A DNA stretch of 64,000 nucleotides from Volutella citrinella (GCA_034401135.1 JAWZSP010000007.1:2728001-2792000); one strand, 5' to 3'. Positions 31,451 to 43,939 are shown, numbered from the stretch's first letter. Numbers and translations: made by a program. Notes: generated from the letters alone by a model not told the origin.

Positions 31451-31693
31451 ACGCGTTAAGTGACGGTTGGCGTGCACGGGCCCACCCCTACAGCGCGCGA
31501 AACCCGTTTCCACTGGCTTTTCGCGATAGTATGCTACAACATGCAACAAGCTAGGGTAAGCACTTATTAAGGCCGTGCAATCCCCCTACAGCATATTGTA
31601 GCTTAACCTGCGCGCGTTCTGTGAACGCGTGGCGTGCTGGAATTACAGGCGGGCAATCTGTACAATAATGACATCGGAAATTCACCTACGCGT
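31451..31693 (-). promoter_or_regulatory. Three MluI cell-cycle boxes (ACGCGT) upstream of CDT1
   Basis: ACGCGT occurs at 31451-31456, 31625-31630 and 31688-31693. This hexamer is the core recognised by the MBF/DSC1 G1/S transcription factor, and fission yeast cdt1 is a known target of that factor. Only scattered single copies were noticed elsewhere in the window (for example near 36235, 37069 and 38270). Confidence 0.55.
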
Positions 31694-31943
31694 GTGATCA
31701 ATGGCATGATGCGATTTCTGCCGCCTGAAGATGCAAAAGACGATCACCATAGTCCGTCCCTGTGTTCGGCTGGGTTGGGATGGCGTAACGGCATTGGGCA
31801 GTGCAACTTGGGAAGGATGCTCAAGCGAGAAAATTGCTCCGAGCACATCGTACCTCGGTTCTTATTGAGCTTTGCCTTTTTCCCGGACCCGATGCTTTGA
31901 GTCACAACATGGGAACGAGGTATCTCGGCACCATTTCTTTTTC

Positions 31944-31960
31944 TTTTTTTTTTTTTTTTT
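31944..31960. repeat. T17 homopolymer
   Basis: An uninterrupted run of 17 T preceded by TTTCTTTTTC. It may be a nucleosome-depleting tract or part of an A/T-rich 3' region. Confidence 0.9.
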
Positions 31961-32550
31961 GTTGGCTCGCTTGGCCGAGGCCACCGGTTCGCGCTTCCCT
32001 TGGCGACACAAACTCTTTACTGGAGCAGAGCACGAAGCGGTCTGTTGTGAAACCGCGGGAAAGCAACCGACAACTCAATGAAGGGTTGCCCAGGAGGTGG
32101 CAATGCATGCTGAAATGTGGTACGGTTATCAGCCATTCACATCCAGATCAATACCCAAGACTCCCTGTTTTGAGTCTTGACCAGGCATGATTCGCCACGG
32201 ATATGAATAAAAAGTCTGCCGTATTTCTCACGGATACCAGTGTACAAAGAACTTCAACATAAGAACCAGAACCAAACCGTTTTCTTTATTCCGTGTACCA
32301 TGCGCCTCGTGAAGAAATGCATTGAGACGACAAATGCCAAAGTGCTTGCTATTTCCCTACCCATTCCTTCCTTGCCATCCACCCCCCGGTTTCCGTAGCA
32401 CTGCTCCAAACTCCTTTAACCGTAGACCCCAATGTCACCTCTGACTGTACAATAGAATGATAAATGCGAAATGCGATTCCCTGCTAGTGGGATTTGTGCG
32501 GAGGCAAGGCGTGGACATGCCGTGCAACGCCCGATTCGGGTGATGTGCAG

Positions 32551-33093
32551 CTAACGCCGGTTGGAGGCTGACCACTGGTCAGGCCTGAAGCTGACAGGGC
32601 TTGGAGGTGGAGGTGCGGGAACCGTGTAGTCGTCGACCTGGATATGGTGTACTGGAGTAGAGGGGCGATGGTCCTTTGATAGAGTCTCATTGATGCTGGT
32701 GTACAGGTCCTGCGAGGTGACAACCCGCGTTGTCCGGGGCGAGGGCTGGATGACCACCATGGGCGAAGAGCTGTGAGCACTGGCCATTGTGACTATCAAC
32801 GAGCTGGAGGAAGATGGTGTGAGTAGAGATGCCCATACGGAGGGGCAACTGTCGTAGACATACATGGTGACTTGGGAGCCGCAGGCTCGGAATGAATGGA
32901 TAAAGGAAGCTGATGGGTGGGCTTCGATAACGAAGCGTTGGGGAGAGTAGTTGTCGATACGGCAAGGGTGGCGGCGAAATGACAGAGGTAACGTCCTGAG
33001 GCCAGGGCCCAGAGTTGTTGGGGGAGAAGGCTCGGGTGAACCTGAGTGGGGATGCTCTGAATGATCGAGGGGAGGGAGAGGACCAGGGCTCAA
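32551..33093 (-). CDS. Doubtful hypothetical protein, Ser/Pro-rich
   Basis: An open frame with a Ser/Pro-rich content and no domain that I recognise. The frame is open from about 33093 but its first ATG is at 32865 (MYVYDSCPSVWASLL), which would give 104 residues. The longer part (NYSPQRFVIEAHPSASFIHS) could instead come from an upstream exon. The C-terminus contains a proline run (VPAPPPPSPVSFRPDQW). It may be a lineage-restricted small protein, possibly regulatory or unstructured, or a chance frame. The 4.4 kb gap behind it could be its promoter. Confidence 0.3.
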   Translation of the reverse strand: MSPGPLPPLDHSEHPHSGSPEPSPPTTLGPGLRTLPLSFRRHPCRIDNYSPQRFVIEAHPSASFIHSFRACGSQVTMYVYDSCPSVWASLLTPSSSSSLIVTMASAHSSSPMVVIQPSPRTTRVVTSQDLYTSINETLSKDHRPSTPVHHIQVDDYTVPAPPPPSPVSFRPDQWSASNRR

Positions 33094-36000
33094 GAGCGCA
33101 GGGCAGCAGGGACACGGCGATAGCGTCGGATATTAGAGCAAATGTATGAAATGGAGGATCGTCAACGTCTCTCTGCAGTAGCTGCACAGAAAACCCAGAA
33201 AGTAGGAAAGCTGGAGGGGTGAAAGGACGGATGGCGTGCCCTTCTTATTTGACAAAAGTCAGGGCAGAGACGCTGGCGGCCAGGGGAGGGCAACGACACG
33301 GACTAGCAGAAGGCACAGAATACGGAGGGATGAAGCGGAAGGTACCCACGAATACCTGAGCACCTAACCCCGTACTTAGCAGTTGTTAGTACGAATACGT
33401 ACTCCTCCCCATTAGCACCCGACAGCACCTGCCTACTTGTGGCCCTCAACTACCGTGGGTGCAAGCTGGGTCGGCCGGATGGCTCCAGGCGTCAGTCGAC
33501 GCAAAACAGACATGGGCGTTGATGGAACACCCCCCTGGGTAGAAAACCTGGGGAAGCAACCTTGGCCGAGTATCCATAGAAGGCTCAGGGAGGGGGGCCC
33601 AGGTACGGGCTAGCCTAGAGGTAGTACATCGCAGGTACTAAGCAGTGCCTAAATTGTGCCTAAGTGGTCCATGTAATCCCTTCCATGGCTGCCCGCCATC
33701 TGCTGCATCCGTGGCGGACGCCAAGCGGAACACTGCGTGCGGTGTTGCCTCCCTCCTTCCCAAGCGACCTGCCCAGCACAGGGCCTCAGCAAGCGCTGCG
33801 CAGGCAGTCATCAAGTACTGCAATTACGGCGTGCTCGTGCCTGCGGGAGGTGGCATCCATCATCCATGCCAGCGCCGATCCCTGTCAATGCCGGGCTCAC
33901 CTGCTCGGGCTCTGAGCTCCGTGATGGCTATTCCAAGGTACCTGGCCGACTCACCTCGCACCGAGCCTCGGCCTGTGCAAGCAAGCCGCCCTGTTGTGAT
34001 GATAACACGACTCGGGGACGCTATTGAGAGTGATTTCAGCCAGTCGATAGCCCTCTCGTTCCCAAGGCTGTTCAGCTGCGCCGAAAGGATCGCAGGCTTC
34101 TGACACGTCTCCTAATAGCCGTCACCATCATGTCGTAAGGGGTGGGGACGGTGGCTTGTGGATCGTGAATGTGTGGAGATGTGGCAGTCGGGGAGAGTAC
34201 CAGACAAGCTACCCCGGGCTCATCGCGGCCTAGTATTGGGACTGTCTCTGTTTTCTCATCTGGGGCACCAAGAGACAACAACAAAGTTGAGGCGGGTAAC
34301 CGAGTACCCAATGCTGACGGGAGCGCAGACCCGCACCATGCTGTCACATTTACGTTTGCTCAAGAGGCGGCATTATTCCATTTCTTCGCCCTCAGCCAAG
34401 AAGCAAGGAAGCAAGCAAGCACCCTTGGCGTATGCTCCCAGAGAAGCACCGAGGCGTGGGGGTATTTTTTTTTTTCTGCGGCGATGGGTCTCCTTTCCTT
34501 CTGGAACGATGCCCGGCCAGTTGGCAGGGCAAGGTTCCAATTTGTTGTGGGCTGTGGCCCAGGGATATGGACAAACATTACGGAATCTACGGGGCGCCCG
34601 GATCAGCTAAGGACACGCAAAAGGCCCCAAACAAAGAAAGAAGAGGCGTGAAGATGACAAGGACTGTTTGGGGAGACCTGGACCTGACTGTGTCGGCAGT
34701 CACCACGGCTAATGTTCCCCATCCCCAGTGGGCTGATTTGCCATACAAGCCGCCCTTGGTAACCATGTCGCTGACTCCCATCACTGGGGTTGGACGCTGT
34801 TAGTGCTCCTGGTGGCAATCTACGGCCGCCCCGTTGGCGCCCTTGTTTCGATGGAGACAAGATTGTAACGAGCCAGCCAACCGGACCTGCCTCGGCGTCT
34901 GAGGACCAGTGCTATCTGCTAGCGATGCTATTCATGTTCCCTGATCTCCGGCGTTTTCCCAGTGTGGGCCCTCGTTCAAATTGCATCCAAGGAAGAGACG
35001 GGAGCGAAGCATGAACCCCCCTAGCCTTCAGGGATGGCGACAATTCCCCAGTTCAGGCTCGCCCCGTCTTCTAGAACCCGAAACGAGGCGTGGGCGGAAA
35101 ACCCTACTAGCGATCCCAGGCGCGCTGGGACTGCTTGGCACATGGCCGGCGGCCTGCGCTTCGCCTTTCCAAAAAGGCAGGACGATTGAGGGACGGCCCG
35201 TGATTGCTTGCTTAATACAAGTTACCTCTGCTATCTTGGACAAGTGACCGAAGGCGGCCAAAGCGATGGCGAGGTCAAGCGAAAGAAGCCGAGCAACTGT
35301 CGACTCCCGTCAGGATCACCGACTCATGCTAGTTAATCTAGTCGCGACATTGGCGCCCAGCGTTTCCGCAGACGACTGGCTGCCGGCTTTGCTACCACAG
35401 TTGATGTTGCCGACCTGTAGAATCTGCGGCTCACTCAGTTGGTGTGACAGCTGGGTGCAAGCCCTGATAAGCAACCAATCCAAACACCAGTCACTTTCAG
35501 CTGGAGGAGAGCAGGCCTTGGGCGCATGCTGTGCTCCCCACGGCTGGCTCTGCCGCTCACCCTTGCACACAGAGCAAGTTGTCTCCTCGACATGGATGGC
35601 GATAAATTAGGCGGTGGCCATGCAGAAGGCACAGGCACAGGCACAGGTTGCGGCGGACCAGAGGACGGGAGAGCCGCCGGCCTTCACCGGTGCTCTCTCC
35701 CGTGTTTCTGGCCCTCCCCCTTGAACCGGCGCACCATGATATCACACCCTTGGCCTCCTCGCCTCTCCGTCTCTCCCTGTCTCCGCCAGCTTTCGGTGCC
35801 TACCTCCTCAGCTATGCCGCCAGGCCGCCCAGCAGTCGCATAAGCTATAACCCAGCAACATGGTCCATGGCCGCCCCTGACCTGACCGGAAGGCTCCCGG
35901 AGAGTTACAGGGTGGGGCGCCGGAAGATAGGGATTTGTGGGGGTGATTGTGTGGAGATGGGGGCGCCAGGTCCGCGTTCCTGGATTGGCGCCGGGCCAGA

Positions 36001-37542
36001 AGCCGCTGAGAATGCTCGACCCCAGATAATTACTGCGACTGACTCATTACCCAGCACACGGCGTGGGCGTGATTGCAGCGGCAAGGGGTGCCTGCTCAAG
36101 GAGAAACCACGCCCCAAACCGACGGGCAGGGCTGCCGGAGCTGGGTTGTCCTGGGGTAGCACAAGGCGAGGGACCGCTTCACTTGATGCGTTGTCCACCT
36201 CACTCTGTGCCAGCTCGCCTCAGACACAGCATCGACGCGTAGATGAGCTGTAATTCGATGCGAGGCAGGAACGCGCGTGCGGGACGCCGTTGTCCAGCCT
36301 TCATCCCAACCTCACCGCCCGAGCGATTGGGGGTGGTTTGGGGTTTTGGAGCCTGGCACCGTCGCACATGGGTCCTCATCGCCACTGGCTAGTGTTACCT
36401 TTCGTCTCGTGTGAATCGGCTAAGGCCTCCATCGCCGGCAGGTACCTTATTACCGTCCCGGACGTTATTCCGATTCGTTTCTCGTGGCACCGCCAGAGAC
36501 TGCACCCTGCTGCCGCATGGGTTGAGACGGCTGCGTAGTAGCTCTCGCAATGAGCGTCAACGATGGACGGACGGGACGCAGCAAACATTGACGATGGCGC
36601 GGCAAGAGTTTAGCCTAGGAGCGGGATGATGAGCAAACACGCATTCATTGGCATATGGCCCGCCGCCGTACTTCCGTGTCGGGACATGGACGCCCGTCCA
36701 TGGCTTCGACTACAGTACGTCTGCTGCCTCCGTGGGTTGGCGGTGTGCTATGGGCAAGATCCTACAGCGGTGGCGTTCTTCCACAGGACAATCGGATCAC
36801 GCACCAGCTTGATGTTGCACATTGGACGGCTGCCGACGGCCAAAACAATTGCAACGCGCAGCGCTGAGTGTACGGACCCTCTTGTTTTCGCACGGGACCG
36901 TTGCATGCTACACCGCGTACGCTGCAGCCGCAGATGCTACTGTAGGCACGTCTCCTTCATTTACACCTTGGGTTGCTTGCTTGGATTTGCCTAGAACACA
37001 CCACCATTTCGTCATTGAGCCGTGTAGCCCGAAACGACATGAGTATAACCCACCTCTGTAATGCCTGGCCACGCGTCCACCCAGTCAATGCCCTACTTGG
37101 CCCTACGCCACACACACATCGCTAAAGACCCCAAGAGTTTCTCGGCTCTTCTCCTTGCTCAGGCTGCCCAATGTCTTCGACCGCCCACCCACTCACACAT
37201 CATCCATCCCAGGGATGGCATCAAGTTATTTGACCCGGCTTTGAGGCTGAGCTATGGAGGAGCCGCATTTTCTTGGAGCTGGAGCTGTTGTTGTGCCGAG
37301 ACAGCGTCACACTACGGTTCCGTTCTGCTTTGAATGCCAATTTGGCTGATTTTACTGGTATGCGGCTCATGACGACTCGTTTTGTGGGAAGAGGTAGATC
37401 TCGCAGTTTTCCCAAGTTACGTACTCATGAAGAAGGTTCAAATTGGTCATGGCATCATTCATTTTTGGTTGGAAAGCTTGTCCAAGTGCAACATCTACAG
37501 ACTGCGCGGCCCAGCTTTCTCTCTCATCCACCCCTCCCTTTT
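33094..37542. other. Large gene-poor region
   Basis: About 4.4 kb in which I recognise no domain and no convincing exon chain. Open frames are short and occur on all six frames at once, as expected from GC-rich non-coding DNA. The base composition is not AT-rich, so it does not look like a RIP-degraded repeat. An 11-nt T run lies at 34465-34475 and an AGGTACCT palindrome at 36440-36447. It may hold a non-coding RNA or the extended promoter of the doubtful minus-strand frame. Confidence 0.45.
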
Positions 37543-40235
37543 TCAACCCTTCGAAGGGTTGTTCGTTGAGCCTGATTGTTGTGGTGCCCTGGTCTTCCGC
37601 CGCGTGGGCTGATACACATCATTGAAATTCATCGCCACGCCGAGGAAACGCATATCGACGTCTGGCTGATATGCCAAATCTCCGAGCAATATCTGGAGGC
37701 GTGTGCGAAACGATGAGCCTAGGTGGCGAAGTCGCTCTTGCAGCACAGGAAACTCAGATGCAACATCATCAGAAACTGGAGGCAGTCCGACATCCTCGTC
37801 ATGGCGCGTAGTGCTGCGCACATCGGCTTCCTGTCGGCGAGTGAAGTCGGACACGCTCCAACCGTAGAGCCCGTCGATAGAGTCGCGGTAGTTGAGCATG
37901 AAGCGCAAGATCTCGCTTAGTTGCATCATGTAGGAAGTGCGATCGTCTTCATCCCCCGCATGGCCATGCGGCCGTCGCTTGGCACCGAGGAGGCCCTTGT
38001 GCGTGATGTCGTTGAGATACCTTGTGTGTGCCTTGATCAGATCATCCAACGTGCAGTCCTCCTTCTGGATGCGTTTCTGGAGCTCACCCCAAGAGGACTC
38101 GATAACCTCGAATAGGATGTAGTATTGTAGCTGGCCAACGAAGTGGATCATCTCAGCAAGAGTTCCTCGTGTCGATTTCCACGTCTGAGTGACTGCAGGG
38201 TCCGAGGTTTGCAGGATGCCGCGGGACCCAGTCATGCACTTTCTCCATGTTGACAGAAGGGCGAATTCAACGCGTTTAATTCGCCAGAGAAAGTTAAACA
38301 CCTTCAGATATTGCCGGTTGCCCCATTCAGTCACGACCACATCAACAGGCGCATCGATCTTATACTCAAGGGTGAAGCAGTCCCAACCAATATCACCATG
38401 TGACAACTGCAGCATGCGGGCATCTAAACGACGCAGAATCTCATCCGAGTCGTACTGAGCGTTGGAGCCTCGAATGGCATGCTCCAACTGCGCGGTCAGG
38501 GTGTGTCGATACTGGGCTCCGGCGGGCCGATCCAGATTGGCGGCTAATGACTCCATGAGCAAGGCGATAAAGTCGCCCTGGCCAAGAAGAATGTAGTTCT
38601 TCAGTGCTTTGAGGTGCTCGAACAGGTGGAATTTATTCGCCATTAGATCGATGAGTCGCTTCATGGTTGTCTTGTAAGCTTCGTCGATCCAGGTTTCCAG
38701 TGTGTTCGTGTCTCCATATCGCAGCTCCTTTGAGGCTGCCTTGGAGTAGTCTTCCACCCATTGCGAATCTCCGCAGCTGTGCCGAATGAAGTTGAGAGAC
38801 TTTCCAATCAGGAAAACTTTCTGCGCAAAATCTTGGGTGATGATGCTCGGAATCATGTCCTTGGCAATCTCATACTTGTCCTCCCACACGTTGCCTGCGC
38901 CTTTTCCCTTGGACGAGTCCTTGTCTGGGGCTTGCTCCCGAACGAAAAATTCGCGATACGGATCTGACAGCTCGCCATCGTATATCCAGTGTCGAAGAAT
39001 GTCGTAGAATGGCCGGGTGAAATTTCCCAACAACCGCTCCGCAAATGCAGCGACCACAGGGTCGCCATGGGAAGAAGAGAAGCTATGGATCAGAGAGATC
39101 AGCCTGCCGCCTTTCTTCTTTGCCGATTCTTCTGCGATGAGACCTAGCAATCTCAGGCCCATTGTCGCTTCTCGTGTCCATACCACGCATCGCTTCAGAG
39201 TAACACCTGCTTTCCCTATGCCTGCTCTTGGGGCTTCCTCATCCAATGACGCGAGTGCACGTCTGATCTGAGCTTCGAGAGTGGCTATCAGACTTAGATA
39301 TGACTTCAACTCATCGCTGATTGCAGCCCGAAGACTTTGGCCCAGAAGGCCTTGGGCGGGACTTTGGCAGAAGACATCAAGCCGGCGATAAAGAAGTGAA
39401 GGCTCGGCCAAGGTATGGAGGAGCGACACAAGTGGCAAAGGAAGTGTTGGCGGAAGTCTCAGGGTATCTTTGACGAAAGGTAGAGTGGTCGAGGACACCC
39501 CTTGTAGTGTGAAGGGTAGATCCCGTAGAATTACCGACTCTGGCGGGTCGATCTCAGAATAGTTGTTTGCCAACAGAGTTGATTTCAGAGATACATCCCT
39601 CTTGGGAGTTTCAGACCTCGATTGCGGATCCTCGTTCATGGATTTGGGGTCCTTCTCGGGGAGCTTCTTTAACCCCTCGGGCTGAAACGCTTCCTTAAAC
39701 TGCTCATCCTCTAACCTGGGCGCCTTCGAAGTGCGCTCTCGACCTTGGCGCTTAATGGCATCTCGATTTATAGCATCGCGGTAATTGGGGGCCGAGGGTC
39801 TGATGGGGCTGAGCGGCAGTGGTTCACTCGGATCTGGAGAGTCGGAGAGTTGGTAGAGCAGGTAGAGGATGGCCCATTTGTGCTCGAGAACCGGTAGAGA
39901 CAGGAGTCTCGTGTAGAGATTGGAGAAGCGCAGCGCCTGGCTGGGGTTCGTCTGGATGAGCTTTCGCTTGATCAGATCGGAGGCGTGGTTCACGTCGGAG
40001 GAAACAGCGGGGGACGATGGACTGTGAGCTTGGCGTGAGCAACTGGTGCAGCAAGGGGTTCTTGACAGTGGCACCAAGCCAATAGGGAAGTCACAAACCT
40101 GTCCAATATAGACTTCACGAGTTCGAAGCAGGTATCGTGGCGCTCTTGGGCGACCTCTTCGCTGTCGTCGGGGTTGTTGGGGACGACGTGAGCTATCAGG
40201 CTGTCGATGGCATTGGTGATGCGGTCGGGAGCCAT
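37543..40235 (-). CDS. Gamma-tubulin complex component GCP3 (Spc98/Alp6-type)
   Basis: Two exons on minus, 40099-40235 then 37543-40021, joined over a 77-nt intron with an unusual gtttgt donor; 871 residues. GCP3 with GCP2 and gamma-tubulin forms the small complex that nucleates microtubules at spindle pole bodies. The N-terminus (ITNAIDSLIAHVVPNN, DVNHASDLIKRKLIQTNPSQ, LEHKWAILYLLYQLSD) is GCP3-like. The grip1 domain begins at SVILRDLPFTLQGVSSTTLP. The grip2 domain contains DIGWDCFTLEYKIDAPVDVV, FNFLWRIKRVEFAL and LQYYILFEVIESSWGELQ. The C-terminus ends in DMRFLGVAMNFNDVYQPTRR. The splice reads SILDSPSSPAVSSDVNHAS. It is divergent from the HFI1 gene. Confidence 0.93.
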
Positions 40236-40947
40236 GGCGGCATCGTCGCAAGTTGAAAACTATATGACGACTCTCGCGATGCTTCACAAGGTGGAGAGGC
40301 GCGTGAAGAACGTGGGGGTTGCCAGACTCCGTAATGTTAGAGGTAGGGCTGGAGTCGAGATTATTCGGGCTTTGACGCGCTGGACGCGACAACGTGGGAC
40401 GTCACTCTGCGGAGGGGCTTTCCCTCACAGTGATGTCGTCGGGTGGTACATACACTGTCAGCCGAAGGTTGTTTCAGCACAGTCAGTGCCTGTAAGGGGA
40501 TTTGCCTTAGTGGGTGCTTGTCCTGTAACTGGGCTGGCTGTCACTGGTAAGGGCCACAACTGTTTGGCGGGGTGCTGTCGCTGGATGGGGTAGGTATCTG
40601 AAACTTGGCTACCCGCGCGCCAGTGGTGCCACCCACTGTACCAGCAACTTGGGCCACACCTGCTGCGATGTGACTGTCGGCCAGTGTGTCTGCGCTGTGC
40701 GTGGTGCCAGCGGCAAAATTTCCAACTACATCCCATCCGGCGACTCTTCCTCAACGCCATTCGGGAGGCAGTCTCCAGTTCGCCATCACCACCTTGGCCG
40801 CGCAATGCCAGTTCCATCGGTCTGACCCCTGAACCGTGATCGCCTCGTCGCCGCCGTTCGTTCTATCCATCCCATGTATCTTTTTCCCACGTCGCGCCGC
40901 GCCACACCGCCGCACGCGACTTCCGCGCCCTCGACCCCCGTATCACC
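40236..40947. promoter_or_regulatory. Divergent promoter of GCP3 and HFI1
   Basis: A 712-nt gap lies between two divergent start codons. No gene is seen. The HFI1 side (about 40830-40947) is C/T-rich. No transcription-factor site is claimed. Confidence 0.5.
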
Positions 40948-42449
40948 ATGCCCGACATCGACCCCGCGGCTCTGAGCCGCCCAGCAATCGGCCTAACGAC
41001 TCCTATCTTGTCAACAAAGACGTTGGCAGGTTCGACACCGGGGGCTCTCAAAATAACCAAGTCTAGCCAGATAATACCCGCCCGAATTGACCTCGAGCCG
41101 CTGTACACCGCACTAAAGGTCGCCATTGGCAACGAGCAATGGGCCATCTATAAGGAGTCAACCACCGAGTTTCTCATCGGTAGGTGCCCTTTTTAACATC
41201 TTCGGAGTTGTATCAACTGACCCCCTACCAGGGCGACTCAACCAGACCGAGTACTCGGAACGTATCGATCCCATCCTCTCTGGCCCGGGCGACAGGGAAC
41301 ACCTCCATAACAACCTAATCACTGCCCTCTATGGAAATGTCACTCGGGAAATGCCTGACCAGGGGTTGGCGCCCTGGGTCAGTGCTAATGACAAGCCGAC
41401 TGCGGCCACTGGAAACAAGCCGGTGTCGGGTGATGCCACGGAGCGCCGACTAAAGGGAGATGTCATGCAACTGCCCGCGCGAGACCGGCGGCGTATCAAG
41501 GACCTCGCGCAAAATGACGTGAGTGCCATTGCATGAAACTTTATGGCCTGTCGGAGCTAATTCTATGCCAAGTGGGATCCTTATGAGAGCATTTCGAACG
41601 TCTTCCACGAGACGGGGCGCAAGTCTTCTTTGGCCGCAGATCCAACACCAAGCGCTGGAGGCCTTAACAATATGAGTCGGTCATGTCGCTGGCTAAGAAG
41701 CGGACAAACACTGATTGTGTACAGATTTTGATCTGGAGATTCGAAAACGCTTTGCGCCACCGCTTGCGACTGAGTCGGGCGAATTCCCAGATGTTAGCAT
41801 GATTAGTGGTCGCATGTTGCCGTTCTGCTACGAAGCCGGACTTGTGAGCGGGCATTCGACAGACGCACCGCAGTTCTTGTCCATTGCCGCCGAGAACTTT
41901 ATCAAGGAGGTTCTCACGCAAGTGTTCAGCAGAACCCGCAGCAACGGACCCGGTGACTCTGCAAGCGCGGGTTTTGGTGTTGGAACGACGTGGATCCAGA
42001 CTCACAAATACAAGAGACAGCTTGCGATAGAGGAAGACGCCGCCCTTCGAGGTGAAGTCACTCGTGACAAGAGTGGGTTTCTTCCAGTTGAATCCAAAGC
42101 CGCCAGCGAACGGGGTCCTTTGGGAATGTCCGACCTGCGCCTTTCTCTGGAGATGGCTGACTCCGGATTGGCTCAATTCCCTGTCCTAATGACCCAAGTC
42201 CTGTATGGGTATCGCGAGGGAGAGTTGGAAAACTGGGATGATCACACATGGGTCAACGGTGACCAGCCAACCGGCTTTGTGGAAGAGATTTTGCCTGCTG
42301 GGGTAAACGGCGACAAGGCACACGAGCTTACGAATGGACATCCCGATGCCATGGATATCGATACCGAAAACTGGTGGGATGGCGCCGAGGCCCAAGACAT
42401 GGACATGTTGGACGGCATGCTTGACTCCTGCCTGATGGTCGGCTCTTGA
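40948..42449 (+). CDS. HFI1: SAGA complex coactivator subunit Hfi1/Ada1
   Basis: Exons 40948-41179, 41232-41518, 41573-41675 and 41725-42449; 448 residues. Hfi1/Ada1 is a core architectural subunit of the SAGA histone acetyltransferase complex and carries a histone-fold region. The SAGA-Tad1 family block is visible: [40 protein letters not shown] and [15 protein letters not shown]. Further motifs are [16 protein letters not shown] and [20 protein letters not shown]. The histone-fold part follows ([20 protein letters not shown]). The tail is acidic ([20 protein letters not shown]). The third intron uses an atypical donor (gtcggt), chosen because it restores N-M-N-F-D-L-E-I in frame; the other junctions are canonical. 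Confidence 0.88.
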
Positions 42450-43921
42450 ACGGACCCATCACGACCTCGAAAGATTTTATTCGCATACGATCTCGATGAC
42501 ACTTCATGGCAACGTCCGGACTCAAGCCGGTCATGTCGAGGCCAGCACGAGACCCATAACCACACCGGCATGCTAGACAGAGCTGGAAGCCCATTTCAAT
42601 CAAAGGAACTAGAATGACCGGACCTGGAGATCAGGAGGACCAGTCATTTGTCTTTGTAGATGGCTCGTGTCTTCTGATCAGATACACTGCATCTTTCAGT
42701 CGGCATTTTTTTATGGCGCAACGGAGGGGAGTTGAGGACTATTTTTCTGGGTTGGATTTGCATTGATTTCAACCACTGTAGTTTAAGATGTGCGAAGCAG
42801 GGTCAATCCGGGTGGCGTCTTGGATTATACTGAGAGCGAGGATACGAGGGACAAGCTGGGCGCGATGGTGTGAAGAGAGTCCTATGAGGAACTATGTACT
42901 TTACTTTGACATGCGGGGAACGATACCCGAGAAGCTCTTAGCGAGCAGCTCCGTAAAACTGTAGGCGGTATCCTAGGTAGCTCTTACTTAGGTATTGTAA
43001 ATCTATCGTTTGATACAGAAGAAGCGTAGTTCGCAGTTTGGTTCCTGGGTCATAACCAAGATCATTGCAGGTGACCATGTGGTTGCGCCTATGGACGGCA
43101 TGTCATTTCTCCAGGCAATGAGTGATTGTTGAGTGGCTATGAAGAGCCGCCAAAACAAAACAAAAAATGAACGAAGCTGTTGGTCCTGCTGCTTAGTATC
43201 TCCGTATAAGATGTCAATATGCAACCGACGACCCCCATCGAGGAGCTACAAAGTGGAGATATATCTTAGGGCACCTTCTGCGATGGCCTGGACAGTTCGG
43301 AGTATGGATAGAATCACCAACCCTCGTAGACGGGCTTTCTTCATTCAACACAGCCCTGGACCTGGAGTTGACAATTCGAAGACGTGCTGAAGAACACTGG
43401 AGGGATCCAGGTATTTGAAAGCGAAATCTAGCCTATCTAGTACTGCAGGCACACGAAGAGACTGTGCTAGACGGTTACAACAGCTTATGATTGTGCTTAA
43501 GCTTTAAGGATTACTACCGAGAGCTGAATTTTAAAAAATCCAGCCCGTTGGCTGTAAAGAGCACCGATGTGTGCGATACCAGGCCAATATTTCTCGGGCA
43601 GTGTAAGGCTGTCCCAAAGCAGCCCAAGCGAATGGACAAAGAAAGCGTCCGCCGCCGGGTCCCTGTCGACGCCATTAAGATTAGCCTAGCTCACCTTGGC
43701 ACCCAACCAATGTGGGTCACATTTTGCAGCGAATGGCGCTGCTAATTATGTGATGAATGAGAAGCGAGCTGGCAAGCTCTACCTACCAGCTGGGCTGGCG
43801 CCGGGCTGGACGGACCAGGAAAGTTTGCAGCAGGTGGCAAGGGTGTCAGCGCCGTGCCACTTGGCTAGACTCGCTTGAACAGCGCTAATCCTCTGATCTT
43901 CCCTGGTTGACCTGAAGGAGA

Positions 43922-43939
43922 GGGGAGGGGAGGGGAGGG
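43922..43939 (+). other. G-quadruplex-type motif
   Basis: Three GGGG runs and one GGG run separated by single A residues, a textbook four-run G-quadruplex pattern with minimal loops. It lies in the gap about 2 kb upstream of the PKA regulatory subunit start. Confidence 0.8.

Larger units (their letters stand above)
31152..32550. other. Intergenic region, promoter of CDT1
   Basis: About 1.4 kb without a supported gene. It holds the three ACGCGT boxes, a block rich in GCGC around 31410-31500 and a 17-nt T run at 31944-31960. The remainder looks like 3' flank of the doubtful minus-strand frame to the right. Confidence 0.5.

Noticed and set aside
37437..37447. GGTTCAAATT resembling a tRNA T-arm
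   Set aside because: No matching acceptor stem, D-arm or anticodon arm could be paired around it.
33094..37542. Possible degraded transposon
   Set aside because: No terminal repeats, no transposase or reverse-transcriptase motifs, and no AT-rich RIP-like composition were visible.
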